The translations under genes were made by a program, and so were the position numbers. 43,849 nucleotides of DNA from Alphaproteobacteria bacterium UBA828 (GTDB taxonomy: Bacteria > Pseudomonadota > Alphaproteobacteria > UBA828): the NCBI GenBank assembly GCA_002296185.1, contig DBHM01000015.1, positions 34,899 through 78,747 on the forward strand, given 5' to 3'. The notes below the pieces were generated by a model. That model did no database searches and had not been told where the DNA came from. It was given only the letters and a program-made list of their open reading frames with translations. Below, one piece after another: positions 15,847-24,950 of the stretch. Within the stretch, counting starts at the first letter, position 1, and the number at the start of each line of letters is the position of its first letter.

Positions 15847-16731
15847 CTAACCCGTGTAGAAGTTAGAATCATTATTTATATAATCAGTATCCGCTAAAAC
15901 TTTCCCTTCCTCAACTAGCTGAATCAAGTGTGCCAGAACTGACCTCTGAGCAGCAGAGTGTAAGCGAGGGTCTAAGTTTATATATAACTTATCTACGATA
16001 TCTGAAGTATTACTCATATTTGAACTAATAGAATCTAGAATTTCAATCTCCCTTTGATCACGATGCTTTATAAGATCTTGTATATATATTTTAGGATTCT
16101 TTATTGATGGACCATGTGTAGGTAAATAAACTTCCTCTGTTCTCTTGGTAAGATATTTAAGAGAATTTCTGTAAGAAGCCATATTACCATCTGGCGGTGA
16201 AACTATAGTTGTAGACCAACCCATTACATGGTCTCCACAAAATAAGATGCTCCTATCATTGAGCGAAAAACATAAATGATTAGATGTATGACCTGGTGTA
16301 TGTATTACTTCAAATTTATCTTCCGTACCATCAATTATATCTCCATTTTTCACAACTACATCTGGGCAAAAATCATAGTCTGCACCTTCCTCAGAATTTG
16401 TCCCAGAGATTTTCACATGTGGACCAAAACCCATCGTAGGGGCTCCGGTATGACTCTTTAGGACCGCTGCTGCGGGTGAATGATCAAGATGAGTGTGAGT
16501 GATAAGTATCTGTAATAATTGTTCGCCTTCTATAGCATTCAACAAAGCATCCAAATGACTTGGGATACATGGTCCTGGATCTATTATAGTAACTTTACCT
16601 TCGCCAATAATAAATGTTCCTGTACCATGATAAGTTAAAAGGCTAGGATTATTAGCCATTACACGGCGAACTCCAGGAGCCACTTCTTGAGCCACATGAT
16701 ACTCAACCGTATTTTCCTTAAAAAATTTCAT
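15847..16731 (-). CDS. MBL-fold metallo-hydrolase (LACTB2/glyoxalase-II-like)
   Basis: This 294-residue protein carries the metallo-beta-lactamase signature HTHLDH at 79-84, further metal ligands H148 in HTPGHTSNH, D167 in FCGDHVMGW and H206 in LPTHGPS. The C-terminal helical region (about 210-285) matches a winged-helix-like tail found in LACTB2-like hydrolases. Its ATG overlaps the stop of the upstream ABC ATPase (ATGA), so the two are co-translated on the minus strand. Thioester or nuclease substrates are both known for this branch; no choice can be made here. Confidence 0.88.
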   Translation of the reverse strand: MKFFKENTVEYHVAQEVAPGVRRVMANNPSLLTYHGTGTFIIGEGKVTIIDPGPCIPSHLDALLNAIEGEQLLQILITHTHLDHSPAAAVLKSHTGAPTMGFGPHVKISGTNSEEGADYDFCPDVVVKNGDIIDGTEDKFEVIHTPGHTSNHLCFSLNDRSILFCGDHVMGWSTTIVSPPDGNMASYRNSLKYLTKRTEEVYLPTHGPSIKNPKIYIQDLIKHRDQREIEILDSISSNMSNTSDIVDKLYINLDPRLHSAAQRSVLAHLIQLVEEGKVLADTDYINNDSNFYTG

Positions 16732-17696
16732 TTTATACCTACCTTATTATTGCCTCTAACGCTTGTTAGATGCAAAAAAACATCCTCCAAATCAGATTCC
16801 TTTGTAGTGATATCGTTAATACTTAAGCCCGTCTCTTTTAATGACTCGAAGACCTTAACAACATTTGTCTTACCGCGTTGATATCGAACTATTAACTCTC
16901 TGGGCGCGCGAAGGTCACAGTCCCATGCAGATAAACTATCAGGAATACTTAATAAATCTTGGTCAAAGATTACTTTTAGCTCCTTATTATCTAGTGGCGC
17001 TAATAGTGCATGCTTTTTATCGCACGCTATTAATTCTCCATGATTAATAATAGCAATACGGTCACAGAGCTCCTCTGCCTCCTCTAAGTAGTGTGTAGTA
17101 AGCACAATTGTTGTACCGGATTTGTTTAATTCTCTTAGATAGGACCATAGCTGTTGACGTAATTCTACATCCACACCAGCTGTTGGCTCATCAAGTACAA
17201 CTACTTCTGGTGAGTGGACTAGTGATTTAGCAACCATCAACCTTCGCCTCATACCACCAGACAAAGATCGAGCATAAGCATCTGCTTGATCTAACAAACC
17301 AACAGCATCTAAAATTTCCTCAGTACGTCTTTGTTTTCGACCTACTCCATAGTATCCAGCTTGAACTTCAAGAGCCTCGCGAGCTGTAAAAAATGGATCT
17401 AATACTAATTCTTGGGGCACTATTCCTATTGATAGACGCGCACTACGCATATGTCTTATGCTGTCATAACCACATATTGCAGCTTGACCCGAGGTTCTAT
17501 TTACAAGGCCAGCAAGAATATTTATGAAAGTGGACTTTCCTGCACCGTTAGGCCCTAAGAGTCCAAAAAAAGAGCCACGAGGAACTTCTATATCCAGACC
17601 CTTAAGAGCCTCAATATTTGCGCCCCCCTGACTCTTATACACCTTACGAAGTCCGTGAGTTTTTATAGCTGCTGAAAAATCTGCTGATGAGTTCAA
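16728..17696 (-). CDS. ABC transporter ATP-binding protein (ABC-2 exporter type), no permease adjacent
   Basis: This 322-residue protein has a complete nucleotide-binding domain: Walker A GPNGAGKST (48-56), signature LSGGMRRRL (145-153), Walker B VVVLDEPTAG (165-174) and the switch histidine in LTTHYLEEAEELCD. The C-terminal tail of about 90 residues is typical of NodI/CcmA-like ABC-2 exporters. The start codon is TTG at 17696; no earlier ATG fits. No membrane permease lies on either side, so it probably teams with a permease elsewhere. It is coupled to the MBL hydrolase by an ATGA overlap. Confidence 0.88.
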   Translation of the reverse strand: MNSSADFSAAIKTHGLRKVYKSQGGANIEALKGLDIEVPRGSFFGLLGPNGAGKSTFINILAGLVNRTSGQAAICGYDSIRHMRSARLSIGIVPQELVLDPFFTAREALEVQAGYYGVGRKQRRTEEILDAVGLLDQADAYARSLSGGMRRRLMVAKSLVHSPEVVVLDEPTAGVDVELRQQLWSYLRELNKSGTTIVLTTHYLEEAEELCDRIAIINHGELIACDKKHALLAPLDNKELKVIFDQDLLSIPDSLSAWDCDLRAPRELIVRYQRGKTNVVKVFESLKETGLSINDITTKESDLEDVFLHLTSVRGNNKVGIK

Positions 17697-17899
17697 TGTC
17701 TTATACTTCTCTGACTTTTTATAAATAATTTATCTATTTTAGCTTTATCAATATTTTTATGCTTCATTTTCTTGTGCATTATTAGTAAGAAACATTAAAA
17801 AACCATCTTGTCTATCTTGGTCTAATTGATCAAAATGTAGCAATGGTTATCATTCACCCATTATCTTGGTCAATCTATCATATAGGAAAAAAGCACGTA

Positions 17900-18070
17900 A
17901 TGAATGAAGTAACACTGCCACCAGAGACTATTGAATCAGATAGCCGCACTGTCTCCTGTAATGGTGGTGGAGGAGCACTTGGACATCCCTTAGTTTATCT
18001 AAATATGGGAGATAAAGACTGGGTTGAATGCCCTTATTGCGATCGCAAATTTGTTCTAAAGTCTAAATAA
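17900..18070 (+). CDS. Small CHCC zinc-finger domain protein (NDUFS6-like)
   Basis: This 56-residue protein has the zf-CHCC pattern C20, H29, C44 and C47 in VSCNGGGGALGHP and VECPYCDRKF. The domain is shared with the mitochondrial complex I subunit NDUFS6. Bacterial members are common in alphaproteobacteria, often near polA or transport genes. The frame is open back to 17843, but ATG 17900 with AGGA upstream gives the usual length. A small hairpin follows the stop. Role not established. Confidence 0.8.
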   Translation: MNEVTLPPETIESDSRTVSCNGGGGALGHPLVYLNMGDKDWVECPYCDRKFVLKSK

Positions 18071-18074
18071 AGCC

Positions 18075-18100
18075 TCTCAAATAATTTGAGATTATTCTCT
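18075..18100 (+). terminator. Possible weak hairpin terminator after the zinc-finger gene
   Basis: TCTCAAA-TAA-TTTGAGA (18075-18091) is a perfect 7-bp stem with a 3-nt loop, followed by a moderately T-rich ATTATTCTCTTGT. It sits 5 bp after the stop codon. The stem is AT-rich and the T tract interrupted, so termination strength is doubtful. Confidence 0.35.
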
Positions 18101-18205
18101 TGTAAAAATTGGAATATTATTCGAGTAGATTAAAAATATTAGGAAAAGCAATATGAAATAAAATTTATGTTTTTAATATATTTTAATTCTTCTAGGACAT
18201 AAAAA

Positions 18206-20950
18206 ATGGGCCAAAGAAAAAAAACTCCTGAACATGTGTTTCTTATAGACGGATTTGGTTTTCTTTTTCGTGCATATTACGCTATGCCACCGCTTAATCG
18301 AGCCGACGGAACACCGGTAAACGCAGTTTTAGGTTTTACAAATATGCTTTGGAGCATGATAAGGGATAATGATGCAGATCATATTGCAGTATGTTTCGAT
18401 TCTGGGCGTAAAACCTTCAGGAATGATATATTTCCTGACTATAAAGCTAATAGAGATGAGCCGCCAGAAGATCTCATACCTCAATTCTCACTAGTCAAGG
18501 AGGCAGTAGAAGCATTTAACATTACTTCTGTTGAACTAGAAAATTTTGAAGCTGATGACCTGATAGCAACTTACACTCGAATAGCTCGGGAATCTGGAGC
18601 TAAAGTGACTATTGTTTCCTCTGATAAGGATCTTATGCAACTTGTAAGTGGAAATGATGTAGTTATTTTAGATCACTTTAAAAGTAAGATGATTGGTGAA
18701 GATGGAGTTTTCGAAAAATTCGGCGTATTTCCTAACAAAGTAATCGATGTGCAAGCTCTCGCTGGAGATAGCTCAGATAATGTACCTGGAGTACCTGGAA
18801 TTGGTATAAAAACAGCAGCCCTACTAATTAATGAATATGGTGACCTTGAAACCCTTCTAAAAAAAACGGATGAGATAAAGCAACCAAAACGTCGCCAAAG
18901 TTTAAAAGACAACTCAGATTTAGCTTTTATTTCTCGAGATTTAGTGACTTTACGTGATGACGCTCCTGTAGCCCAGGCACTCTCATCTTTAGAAAAAAAA
19001 GAAATAAATACGAAAACTCTTCTTGGCTTTCTTAAATCTCAAGGTTTTGCATCGGTAGCAAAAAGAATAACGACCCAATTGGAAAATCCCGAAGACGCAA
19101 CAAATTCATCAGATACTACAGACAAAAAAGTCTCTTATTCTCTAATCCAAGATTTATCTTCTCTAAAAGAATTGGTTGAGCGAGCTAAATTAATCGGGAC
19201 TATTTGTATAGACACTGAGACTACTTCTCTCAATGTCAACAAAGCTAGCCTCGTTGGAATATCACTCTCAGTTGAAAAGGGTGAAGGTTTCTATATTCCT
19301 GTTGCTCATCGCTCAGACGATATTTTAGAGAATCCTAAACAACCTAAACAACTTTCAACTCCGAAAGTTATTAAAGAAATACAATCTCTTATGGAGGATA
19401 AGACTGTTTTAAAAGTCGGACAAAATATAAAATATGATATGCAAATCCTAGCGCAACATAATATAAAAATTTCTCCGATTACAGATACTATGGTTATGTC
19501 TTTTGTTATAAATGGTTCACTTCATGGTCATGGTATGGATGAGTTATCAAAATTATATTTAGACCATAAACCGATCTCGTATAAAGAAATTACGGGATCA
19601 GGGAAAAGCAAAATAACATTCGACTTGGTTGACTTAAAGACAGCGCGAGACTATGCAGCTGAAGATGCAGATATAACACTAAGACTATTTGAAAAATTCA
19701 GATCTGATCTTGTTAAAAATCGTTTAGTCTCAGTTTATGAGAGAATGGAACGACCGCTTATTCCTGTTCTTATGAGAATGGAACAAAATGGAATTAAAAT
19801 TGATCAAAATTTCTTAGCTAAACTATCAATAGAATTTAACAAAAGAATAAAAAAATTAGAAAAAGATGCACATCGAGTTTCTGGAAGAGCCTTTAATCTT
19901 GGATCCCCAAAACAGCTTGGGGAGGTCCTTTTTGATGAAATGGGACTACCATCTGGAAAAAAGGGGAAATCAGGAAACCGTAGCACCAGTGCAGACATAC
20001 TAGAGGATCTTGCTGATGAAGGATATGAATTACCGCCAATAATTCTTACCTGGCGCCAACTGACGAAATTAAAAAGTACATATACAGACGCACTAATTGA
20101 GCATCTTAATCCTAAAACTGGCAGAGTACACACTTCATTTAGTATGACTACAGCTGGAACTGGACGACTATCTTCATCGGAGCCTAATCTACAAAATATA
20201 CCAATCCGAAGTGAGGATGGAAAAAAGATTAGATCTGCATTTATTGCAGAAAAAAAACATAAACTACTATCTGCAGACTATTCACAAATAGAGCTTCGTA
20301 TTCTCGCACACATGGCGAACGTTAAAAGCCTGAAGAAAGCATTCTCAGAAGGGCTTGATATACATTCTTTAACAGCTAGCCAAGTATTTAAAATGCAAGT
20401 AGAAGACATAGATTCTGAGACTAGAAGATCTGCTAAAGCAATAAACTTTGGTATTATATATGGAATAAGTCCGTTCGGGTTAGCAAAGCAATTGGGCGTA
20501 CCCCTTAAAGAAGCAAAAAATTATATCGAGTCTTATTTCAAACAATATCCTGGTATCCAAGACTATATGAATAGAACTATCAATGAGGCACGTGCTGAAG
20601 GATACGTAAAAACTTTATTTGGAAGAAAGTGTTTTACTCCAGGTATTAATGATAAAAATCCATCACGTAGAGGTTTTTCTGAAAGAGCAGCTATTAATGC
20701 TCCGATACAGGGAACCGCAGCAGATATTATTAAAATTTCTATGATAGAAATTGAAAACCAACTTATTAAAAATAATCTAAAAACAAAAATGTTGCTTCAA
20801 GTGCATGATGAGCTGATTTTTGAGGTTCCAATTGACGAATTAAAAGACGCAGAAAGAATAATTAAAAAAACTATGGAGTCTTCAGTTGAAATTGATGTGC
20901 CTCTTGTTGTGGAAACTGGGATAGGAAACAATTGGGCTGAAGCACATTAA
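18206..20950 (+). CDS. polA: DNA polymerase I
   Basis: This 914-residue protein has all three PolA domains. The 5'-3' exonuclease occupies about 1-290 (FLIDGFGFLFRAYYAM, DADHIAVCFDSG, GDSSDNVPGVPGIG). The 3'-5' exonuclease lies around 310-500 and keeps the DxE motif (D336, E338 in CIDTETTSLN), so proofreading is likely intact. The polymerase domain covers about 530-914, with motif A DYSQIELR (D691), motif B RRSAKAINFGIIYG, QGTAADIIK and motif C VHDE (D868). It repairs gaps and removes Okazaki primers. AGGA stands 8 nt before the ATG. Length is normal for alphaproteobacteria. It is convergent with pckA. Confidence 0.98.
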   Translation: MGQRKKTPEHVFLIDGFGFLFRAYYAMPPLNRADGTPVNAVLGFTNMLWSMIRDNDADHIAVCFDSGRKTFRNDIFPDYKANRDEPPEDLIPQFSLVKEAVEAFNITSVELENFEADDLIATYTRIARESGAKVTIVSSDKDLMQLVSGNDVVILDHFKSKMIGEDGVFEKFGVFPNKVIDVQALAGDSSDNVPGVPGIGIKTAALLINEYGDLETLLKKTDEIKQPKRRQSLKDNSDLAFISRDLVTLRDDAPVAQALSSLEKKEINTKTLLGFLKSQGFASVAKRITTQLENPEDATNSSDTTDKKVSYSLIQDLSSLKELVERAKLIGTICIDTETTSLNVNKASLVGISLSVEKGEGFYIPVAHRSDDILENPKQPKQLSTPKVIKEIQSLMEDKTVLKVGQNIKYDMQILAQHNIKISPITDTMVMSFVINGSLHGHGMDELSKLYLDHKPISYKEITGSGKSKITFDLVDLKTARDYAAEDADITLRLFEKFRSDLVKNRLVSVYERMERPLIPVLMRMEQNGIKIDQNFLAKLSIEFNKRIKKLEKDAHRVSGRAFNLGSPKQLGEVLFDEMGLPSGKKGKSGNRSTSADILEDLADEGYELPPIILTWRQLTKLKSTYTDALIEHLNPKTGRVHTSFSMTTAGTGRLSSSEPNLQNIPIRSEDGKKIRSAFIAEKKHKLLSADYSQIELRILAHMANVKSLKKAFSEGLDIHSLTASQVFKMQVEDIDSETRRSAKAINFGIIYGISPFGLAKQLGVPLKEAKNYIESYFKQYPGIQDYMNRTINEARAEGYVKTLFGRKCFTPGINDKNPSRRGFSERAAINAPIQGTAADIIKISMIEIENQLIKNNLKTKMLLQVHDELIFEVPIDELKDAERIIKKTMESSVEIDVPLVVETGIGNNWAEAH

Positions 20951-20996
20951 TTTTCTTGAATAACAAATAACCTTACACTTTTGACACTTTTATGCT

Positions 20997-22604
20997 TCAA
21001 GCCACTTTAGGGGCAGCATGCAAAACATGTTCACCAACATGGTCCTTGAACTGAGTGAAGTTCTTGTGAAATCTTTCTACAAGATCCCTTGCCTGAATAT
21101 CATATGCCTCTTTATCATTCCATGTTTCACGAGGGTCTAATACCGATGAATGTACTCCTGGGCAGCTTGTTGGAATAGAAAGATTAAAAAGGTTATCATT
21201 TTTCATATCAATATTGTTTAGAGTTCCGTCTAGAGCCGAACGTAACAAAGATCGAGTGTTTCCTATGGCCATTCTTTCTCCGACTCCGTAGGCTCCACCA
21301 GTCCAACCTGTATTGACTAACCAACAATTAGCATCGGTCTCTTTTATACGACGAAGTAACATCTCGGCATAAACTGATGGATGTCTTGGCATAAAAGGGG
21401 CCCCAAAACAGGTAGAAAAAGTTGCCTGGGGCTCTGAGCCTAATCCCTTTTCCGTACCCGCAACTTTTGCGGTATAACCAGACAAAAAATGATAGATTGC
21501 TTGACTAGGAGTTAATCTTGCTATTGGCGGTAAAACTCCAAAAGCATCTGCAGTTAACATTATTATGTTCTTGGGGTGCCCAGAAATTCCTTCATTACTT
21601 GCATTTGGAATAAATGACAAAGGATAAGCAGCTCTTGTATTTTCTGTATGAGTTGCATCATCTAAGTTTAGTTCCCGCGTTTTAGAGTCCATAACAACAT
21701 TTTCGAGTATAGTACCAAACATGGATGTAGTAGCAAATATTTCTGGCTCTGCCTGAGCTGAAAGTCTAATTACCTTAGCATAACATCCACCCTCGAAATT
21801 AAATAGCCCATTTGGCGACCAACCGTGTTCATCGTCACCTATCAAAGTTCTCGTAGGATCAGCAGACAAAGTTGTCTTGCCAGTTCCTGACAATCCAAAG
21901 AATACTGCCGCTTCTCCACTACTTCCAACATTAACCGAGCAGTGCATCGGCAAAACGTCTTGTTGAGGAAGAAGAAAATTTAGTATCGAAAAAATTGATT
22001 TTTTGCACTCTCCGGCATATGAAGTGCCACCGATTAAAACTAGTCTTTTAGAAAAATCAACTAATATACAAGTTTCAGAATTAGTGCCATGCTTATTAAC
22101 GTTTGTTTTAAATCCAGGGGCTTGAATGATTGTAAATTCGGGCACGTGTTTCTTAAGCTCCTCTAGGGATGGAGTAATGAACAAATTACGTGCAAACAAA
22201 TTATGCCAAGCATATTCAGATATTACTCTAATTGATAATCTATGATTAGGATCTGCCCCTGCAAAACAATCTTGAATATACAAAGAGCGATGCTGCAAAT
22301 ATTCTAACATATCCCTATAAATGAGTTCAAAGTCATCAGATTTAAAAGGTTTATTAACATCACCCCAGAAAACCTCATGCTTAGTTATTGAATCAGAAAC
22401 AATAAACTTATCTTTTGGAGAACGGCCTGTATGTTCGCCTGTCATAGCTAGGAGAGAGCCACCTTCAGTTATCACGGCTTCCTCATTTTTAATTGCTTCA
22501 TCATACAAGTCAGATGTCGGTAGATTCCAGTATACCATAGAAGTGCTTGTAAGACCTATCTTTTCCAATCCATAAGGGCTTATAAATGGTCCAATATTAG
22601 TCAT
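20997..22604 (-). CDS. pckA: ATP-dependent phosphoenolpyruvate carboxykinase
   Basis: This 535-residue enzyme converts oxaloacetate and ATP to PEP, CO2 and ADP, the first committed step of gluconeogenesis. The kinase-1a motif GLSGTGKTTLSADP and kinase-2 region LIGDDEHGW are intact; GGTSYAGECKKS and NTGWTGGAYGVGERM are further family hallmarks. Length is normal for bacterial PckA. In many alphaproteobacteria pckA lies directly opposite chvI, whose product affects its expression; here a MATE gene separates them. The shared 204-bp upstream region has a 15-bp dyad. Confidence 0.97.
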   Translation of the reverse strand: MTNIGPFISPYGLEKIGLTSTSMVYWNLPTSDLYDEAIKNEEAVITEGGSLLAMTGEHTGRSPKDKFIVSDSITKHEVFWGDVNKPFKSDDFELIYRDMLEYLQHRSLYIQDCFAGADPNHRLSIRVISEYAWHNLFARNLFITPSLEELKKHVPEFTIIQAPGFKTNVNKHGTNSETCILVDFSKRLVLIGGTSYAGECKKSIFSILNFLLPQQDVLPMHCSVNVGSSGEAAVFFGLSGTGKTTLSADPTRTLIGDDEHGWSPNGLFNFEGGCYAKVIRLSAQAEPEIFATTSMFGTILENVVMDSKTRELNLDDATHTENTRAAYPLSFIPNASNEGISGHPKNIIMLTADAFGVLPPIARLTPSQAIYHFLSGYTAKVAGTEKGLGSEPQATFSTCFGAPFMPRHPSVYAEMLLRRIKETDANCWLVNTGWTGGAYGVGERMAIGNTRSLLRSALDGTLNNIDMKNDNLFNLSIPTSCPGVHSSVLDPRETWNDKEAYDIQARDLVERFHKNFTQFKDHVGEHVLHAAPKVA

Positions 22605-22731
22605 AGCTAAATGTGCTCACCCCTTCTAAATCAACCTAAAATAAAGCTTAAGATATCAAATTTATTTGTTGATTCCACCATTGAACACCCATTGCTAGCC
22701 TGTTTCAACCGCGACTGTATGACGCGCTTAA

Positions 22732-22746
22732 ATTTATCAGATAAAT
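22732..22746. promoter_or_regulatory. 15-bp perfect dyad between pckA and MATE gene, candidate operator
   Basis: ATTTATC-A-GATAAAT is a perfect inverted repeat with 7-bp arms. It lies 128 bp upstream of pckA and 63 bp upstream of the divergent transporter gene, a typical operator location. No known binding motif was recognised. Confidence 0.35.
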
Positions 22747-22808
22747 ATCTCTAAGACCTAGCCTTAAAAGCTCTATTAGCATATTTCTATAATAAAAAGA
22801 TATCTCTG

Positions 22809-24152
22809 ATGAGTTTTATAAATCACATATACCAAACGATTGCATTAGCCCTTCCAATGATAATTGCTAGAGCGGGGCTATTAGTAATGGTTGCAGTTGA
22901 TACTGCCATGGTTGGTCACTATGGGACTGAGCCATTAGCTTTTTACGCTGCCTCTAACGCTATGCAAATAGTTATGCTTTTAATTGGAGTAGGCGTCGCT
23001 CAAGGAACAGTGATTTTGGTGGCCCAGGCTAAAGGGTCTGGAAATGATCTACTTTGCGGACATATTTGGCGCTCAGGGCTAATCCAAGCATTTTTATTTG
23101 GCATAATAATGGGTGGAATATGCTTATTAGGAGAACCCATGCTTCTACTATTTGGCCAGAACCAAAATATAGCGGCCGGAGGAGGTGAGATTTTAAGATG
23201 GATATCATGGGGATTTCCAGCATTTATGATATGGGCGTGCACAGGATTTTTTCTTGAAGGCCTTGGAAAACCACTGCCAGGAATGATAATCATGATAAGT
23301 GCAGTAATTTTGAATACTCTCCTTGATTGGATGTTTATCTTTGGAGAACTCGGAGCACCGGAGATGGGTGCGGAAGGTGCGGCATTAACAACTTCAATAG
23401 TCCGATGGATAATGATGTTTGCCTTACTATTTTATCTTTTCTGCGCAATTAATAGGGAAAAGCTTGGCATAAAAGGACCTATTAGAGATTTTCTTAGTAT
23501 AGCAAAACAGCATGGAAAAATTGGGTTACCCTTAGGGCTGCAGAGAGGATTGGAGGCCGCATCTTTTAGTGCATTAACTATGTTTGCTGGCTGGCTAGGA
23601 ACTAACGCTCTTGCCAGTTACCAAATTGCCTTTAACCTTATCGCTCTAGCCTTTATGTGTGCCATTGGAACAGCGGGCGCCTGCACAGTGAGAGTTGGAA
23701 ATGCAGTAGGAAGAAATAGTCCTGATGACTTAGTAAAAGCTGGACTCTCAGGAATAATAATAGTCATTTTTATAATGGTTATTGTTATGATTTTTTATAC
23801 TACTGCAGCAGAATCGCTCGCAAATATATATACTAATGATCTCTTAGTATCTGAAATTGCTGCAGCACTTATTGTCTTGGCAGGAATTATCCTAGTTTTT
23901 GATGGCCTTCAGGCTGTTTTAATTGGCTGCCTAAGGGGCACTTCGGACGTGTGGATACCATCTTTTTTACAAATTTTTGCATGGTGGGGTTTGACTGTGC
24001 CCATCGGCTGGTATCTCTCGCTGCACACAGACCTTGGAGCAAAAGGGCTGATGTTAGCGTTCTTAATAGGTTCAATAGCAGCAAGTATTCTGCTTGGTTT
24101 TAGATTTTATAAAATTTCTAGAAATTCTTCAAAATCCTCCCATAATCTATGA
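22809..24152 (+). CDS. MATE-family efflux transporter
   Basis: This 447-residue protein has about 12 hydrophobic segments in two homologous halves, as in multidrug and toxic compound extrusion (DinF/NorM-like) proteins. The start TIALALPMIIARAGLLVMVAVDTAMVGHYG is characteristic, with a repeat-like MFAGWLGTNALASYQIAFNL in the second half. It sits in the inner membrane and exports organic cations or other compounds with Na+ or H+. It lies divergent from pckA and 87 bp before chvI, an unusual insertion in the pckA-chvI neighbourhood. Substrate unknown. Confidence 0.93.
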   Translation: MSFINHIYQTIALALPMIIARAGLLVMVAVDTAMVGHYGTEPLAFYAASNAMQIVMLLIGVGVAQGTVILVAQAKGSGNDLLCGHIWRSGLIQAFLFGIIMGGICLLGEPMLLLFGQNQNIAAGGGEILRWISWGFPAFMIWACTGFFLEGLGKPLPGMIIMISAVILNTLLDWMFIFGELGAPEMGAEGAALTTSIVRWIMMFALLFYLFCAINREKLGIKGPIRDFLSIAKQHGKIGLPLGLQRGLEAASFSALTMFAGWLGTNALASYQIAFNLIALAFMCAIGTAGACTVRVGNAVGRNSPDDLVKAGLSGIIIVIFIMVIVMIFYTTAAESLANIYTNDLLVSEIAAALIVLAGIILVFDGLQAVLIGCLRGTSDVWIPSFLQIFAWWGLTVPIGWYLSLHTDLGAKGLMLAFLIGSIAASILLGFRFYKISRNSSKSSHNL

Positions 24153-24239
24153 TCTAGTAAATTTAATGTTTTCGCCCTACATTTGCCCTATTTACCTATG
24201 ATTATTTTTATCTCTAAATTTACTTTAGGGAGATTAGAT

Positions 24240-24950
24240 GTGACAAATAGAATAACTTTGATTGATGATGATTTAAATATATTACGATCAGTATCCATTG
24301 CGCTTGAGTCTGAGGGTTTTTCTGTGCGTCAACATAGCGATCCGCAGATAGGTTTGCAGGACCTATTGGACAATCCACCTGATCTTGCAATTCTAGATAT
24401 TAAAATGCCACGCTTGGATGGTATTGAACTTCTTAGACGCCTTAGACGCCAAAACCTCATACCAGTAATTTTTCTTACATCTAAAGATCAAGAAAATGAC
24501 GAATTAACTGGACTACGTGAAGGGGCTGATGACTATATTACTAAGCCTTTTTCTCTCGATCTACTAATTCAGCGTTCCCGAGCGGTCCTTAGACGAAGTC
24601 ATTCTATTGCTAATAAAGTCTCAAAAGACACTGATGACGGGTCATTAATTATAAGAGGAAACCTTACTCTGGACCCTGCGCGTTACCTTTGTAAACTTTC
24701 CGATAACCCTGTCAGCGTTACCGTGACAGAGTTTCTCCTTCTAGAGGCCTTGGTTCGACATCCAGGACATGTAAAAAGCCGTGATCAATTACTTGACGCA
24801 GGATACAATCACGACACCTTTGTCGATGACCGTACTATCGACAGTCACATAAAGCGCATAAGGAAAAAATTTAGGGCTATAGACCCCAGTTTTGCGCAAA
24901 TAGAAACACTTTATGGCGTAGGCTATCGTTTTGTTGAGGATCAAGCATAA
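24240..24950 (+). CDS. chvI: ChvI-like OmpR-family response regulator
   Basis: This response regulator of 236 residues has acidic D9-D11 (LIDDDLNIL), phosphoacceptor D53 in LAILDIKMPRLDG and K102 in YITKPFS, then a winged-helix OmpR output domain (about 140-235) with VTVTEFLLLEALVRHPG and DRTIDSHIKRIRKKF. I chose GTG 24240 because AGGGAG stands 7 nt upstream and the family protein begins right before ITLIDDD; the open frame from 24183 is not needed. In alphaproteobacteria ChvG-ChvI responds to acid or envelope stress and controls envelope, motility and central-carbon genes. It overlaps chvG. Confidence 0.93.
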   Translation: MTNRITLIDDDLNILRSVSIALESEGFSVRQHSDPQIGLQDLLDNPPDLAILDIKMPRLDGIELLRRLRRQNLIPVIFLTSKDQENDELTGLREGADDYITKPFSLDLLIQRSRAVLRRSHSIANKVSKDTDDGSLIIRGNLTLDPARYLCKLSDNPVSVTVTEFLLLEALVRHPGHVKSRDQLLDAGYNHDTFVDDRTIDSHIKRIRKKFRAIDPSFAQIETLYGVGYRFVEDQA

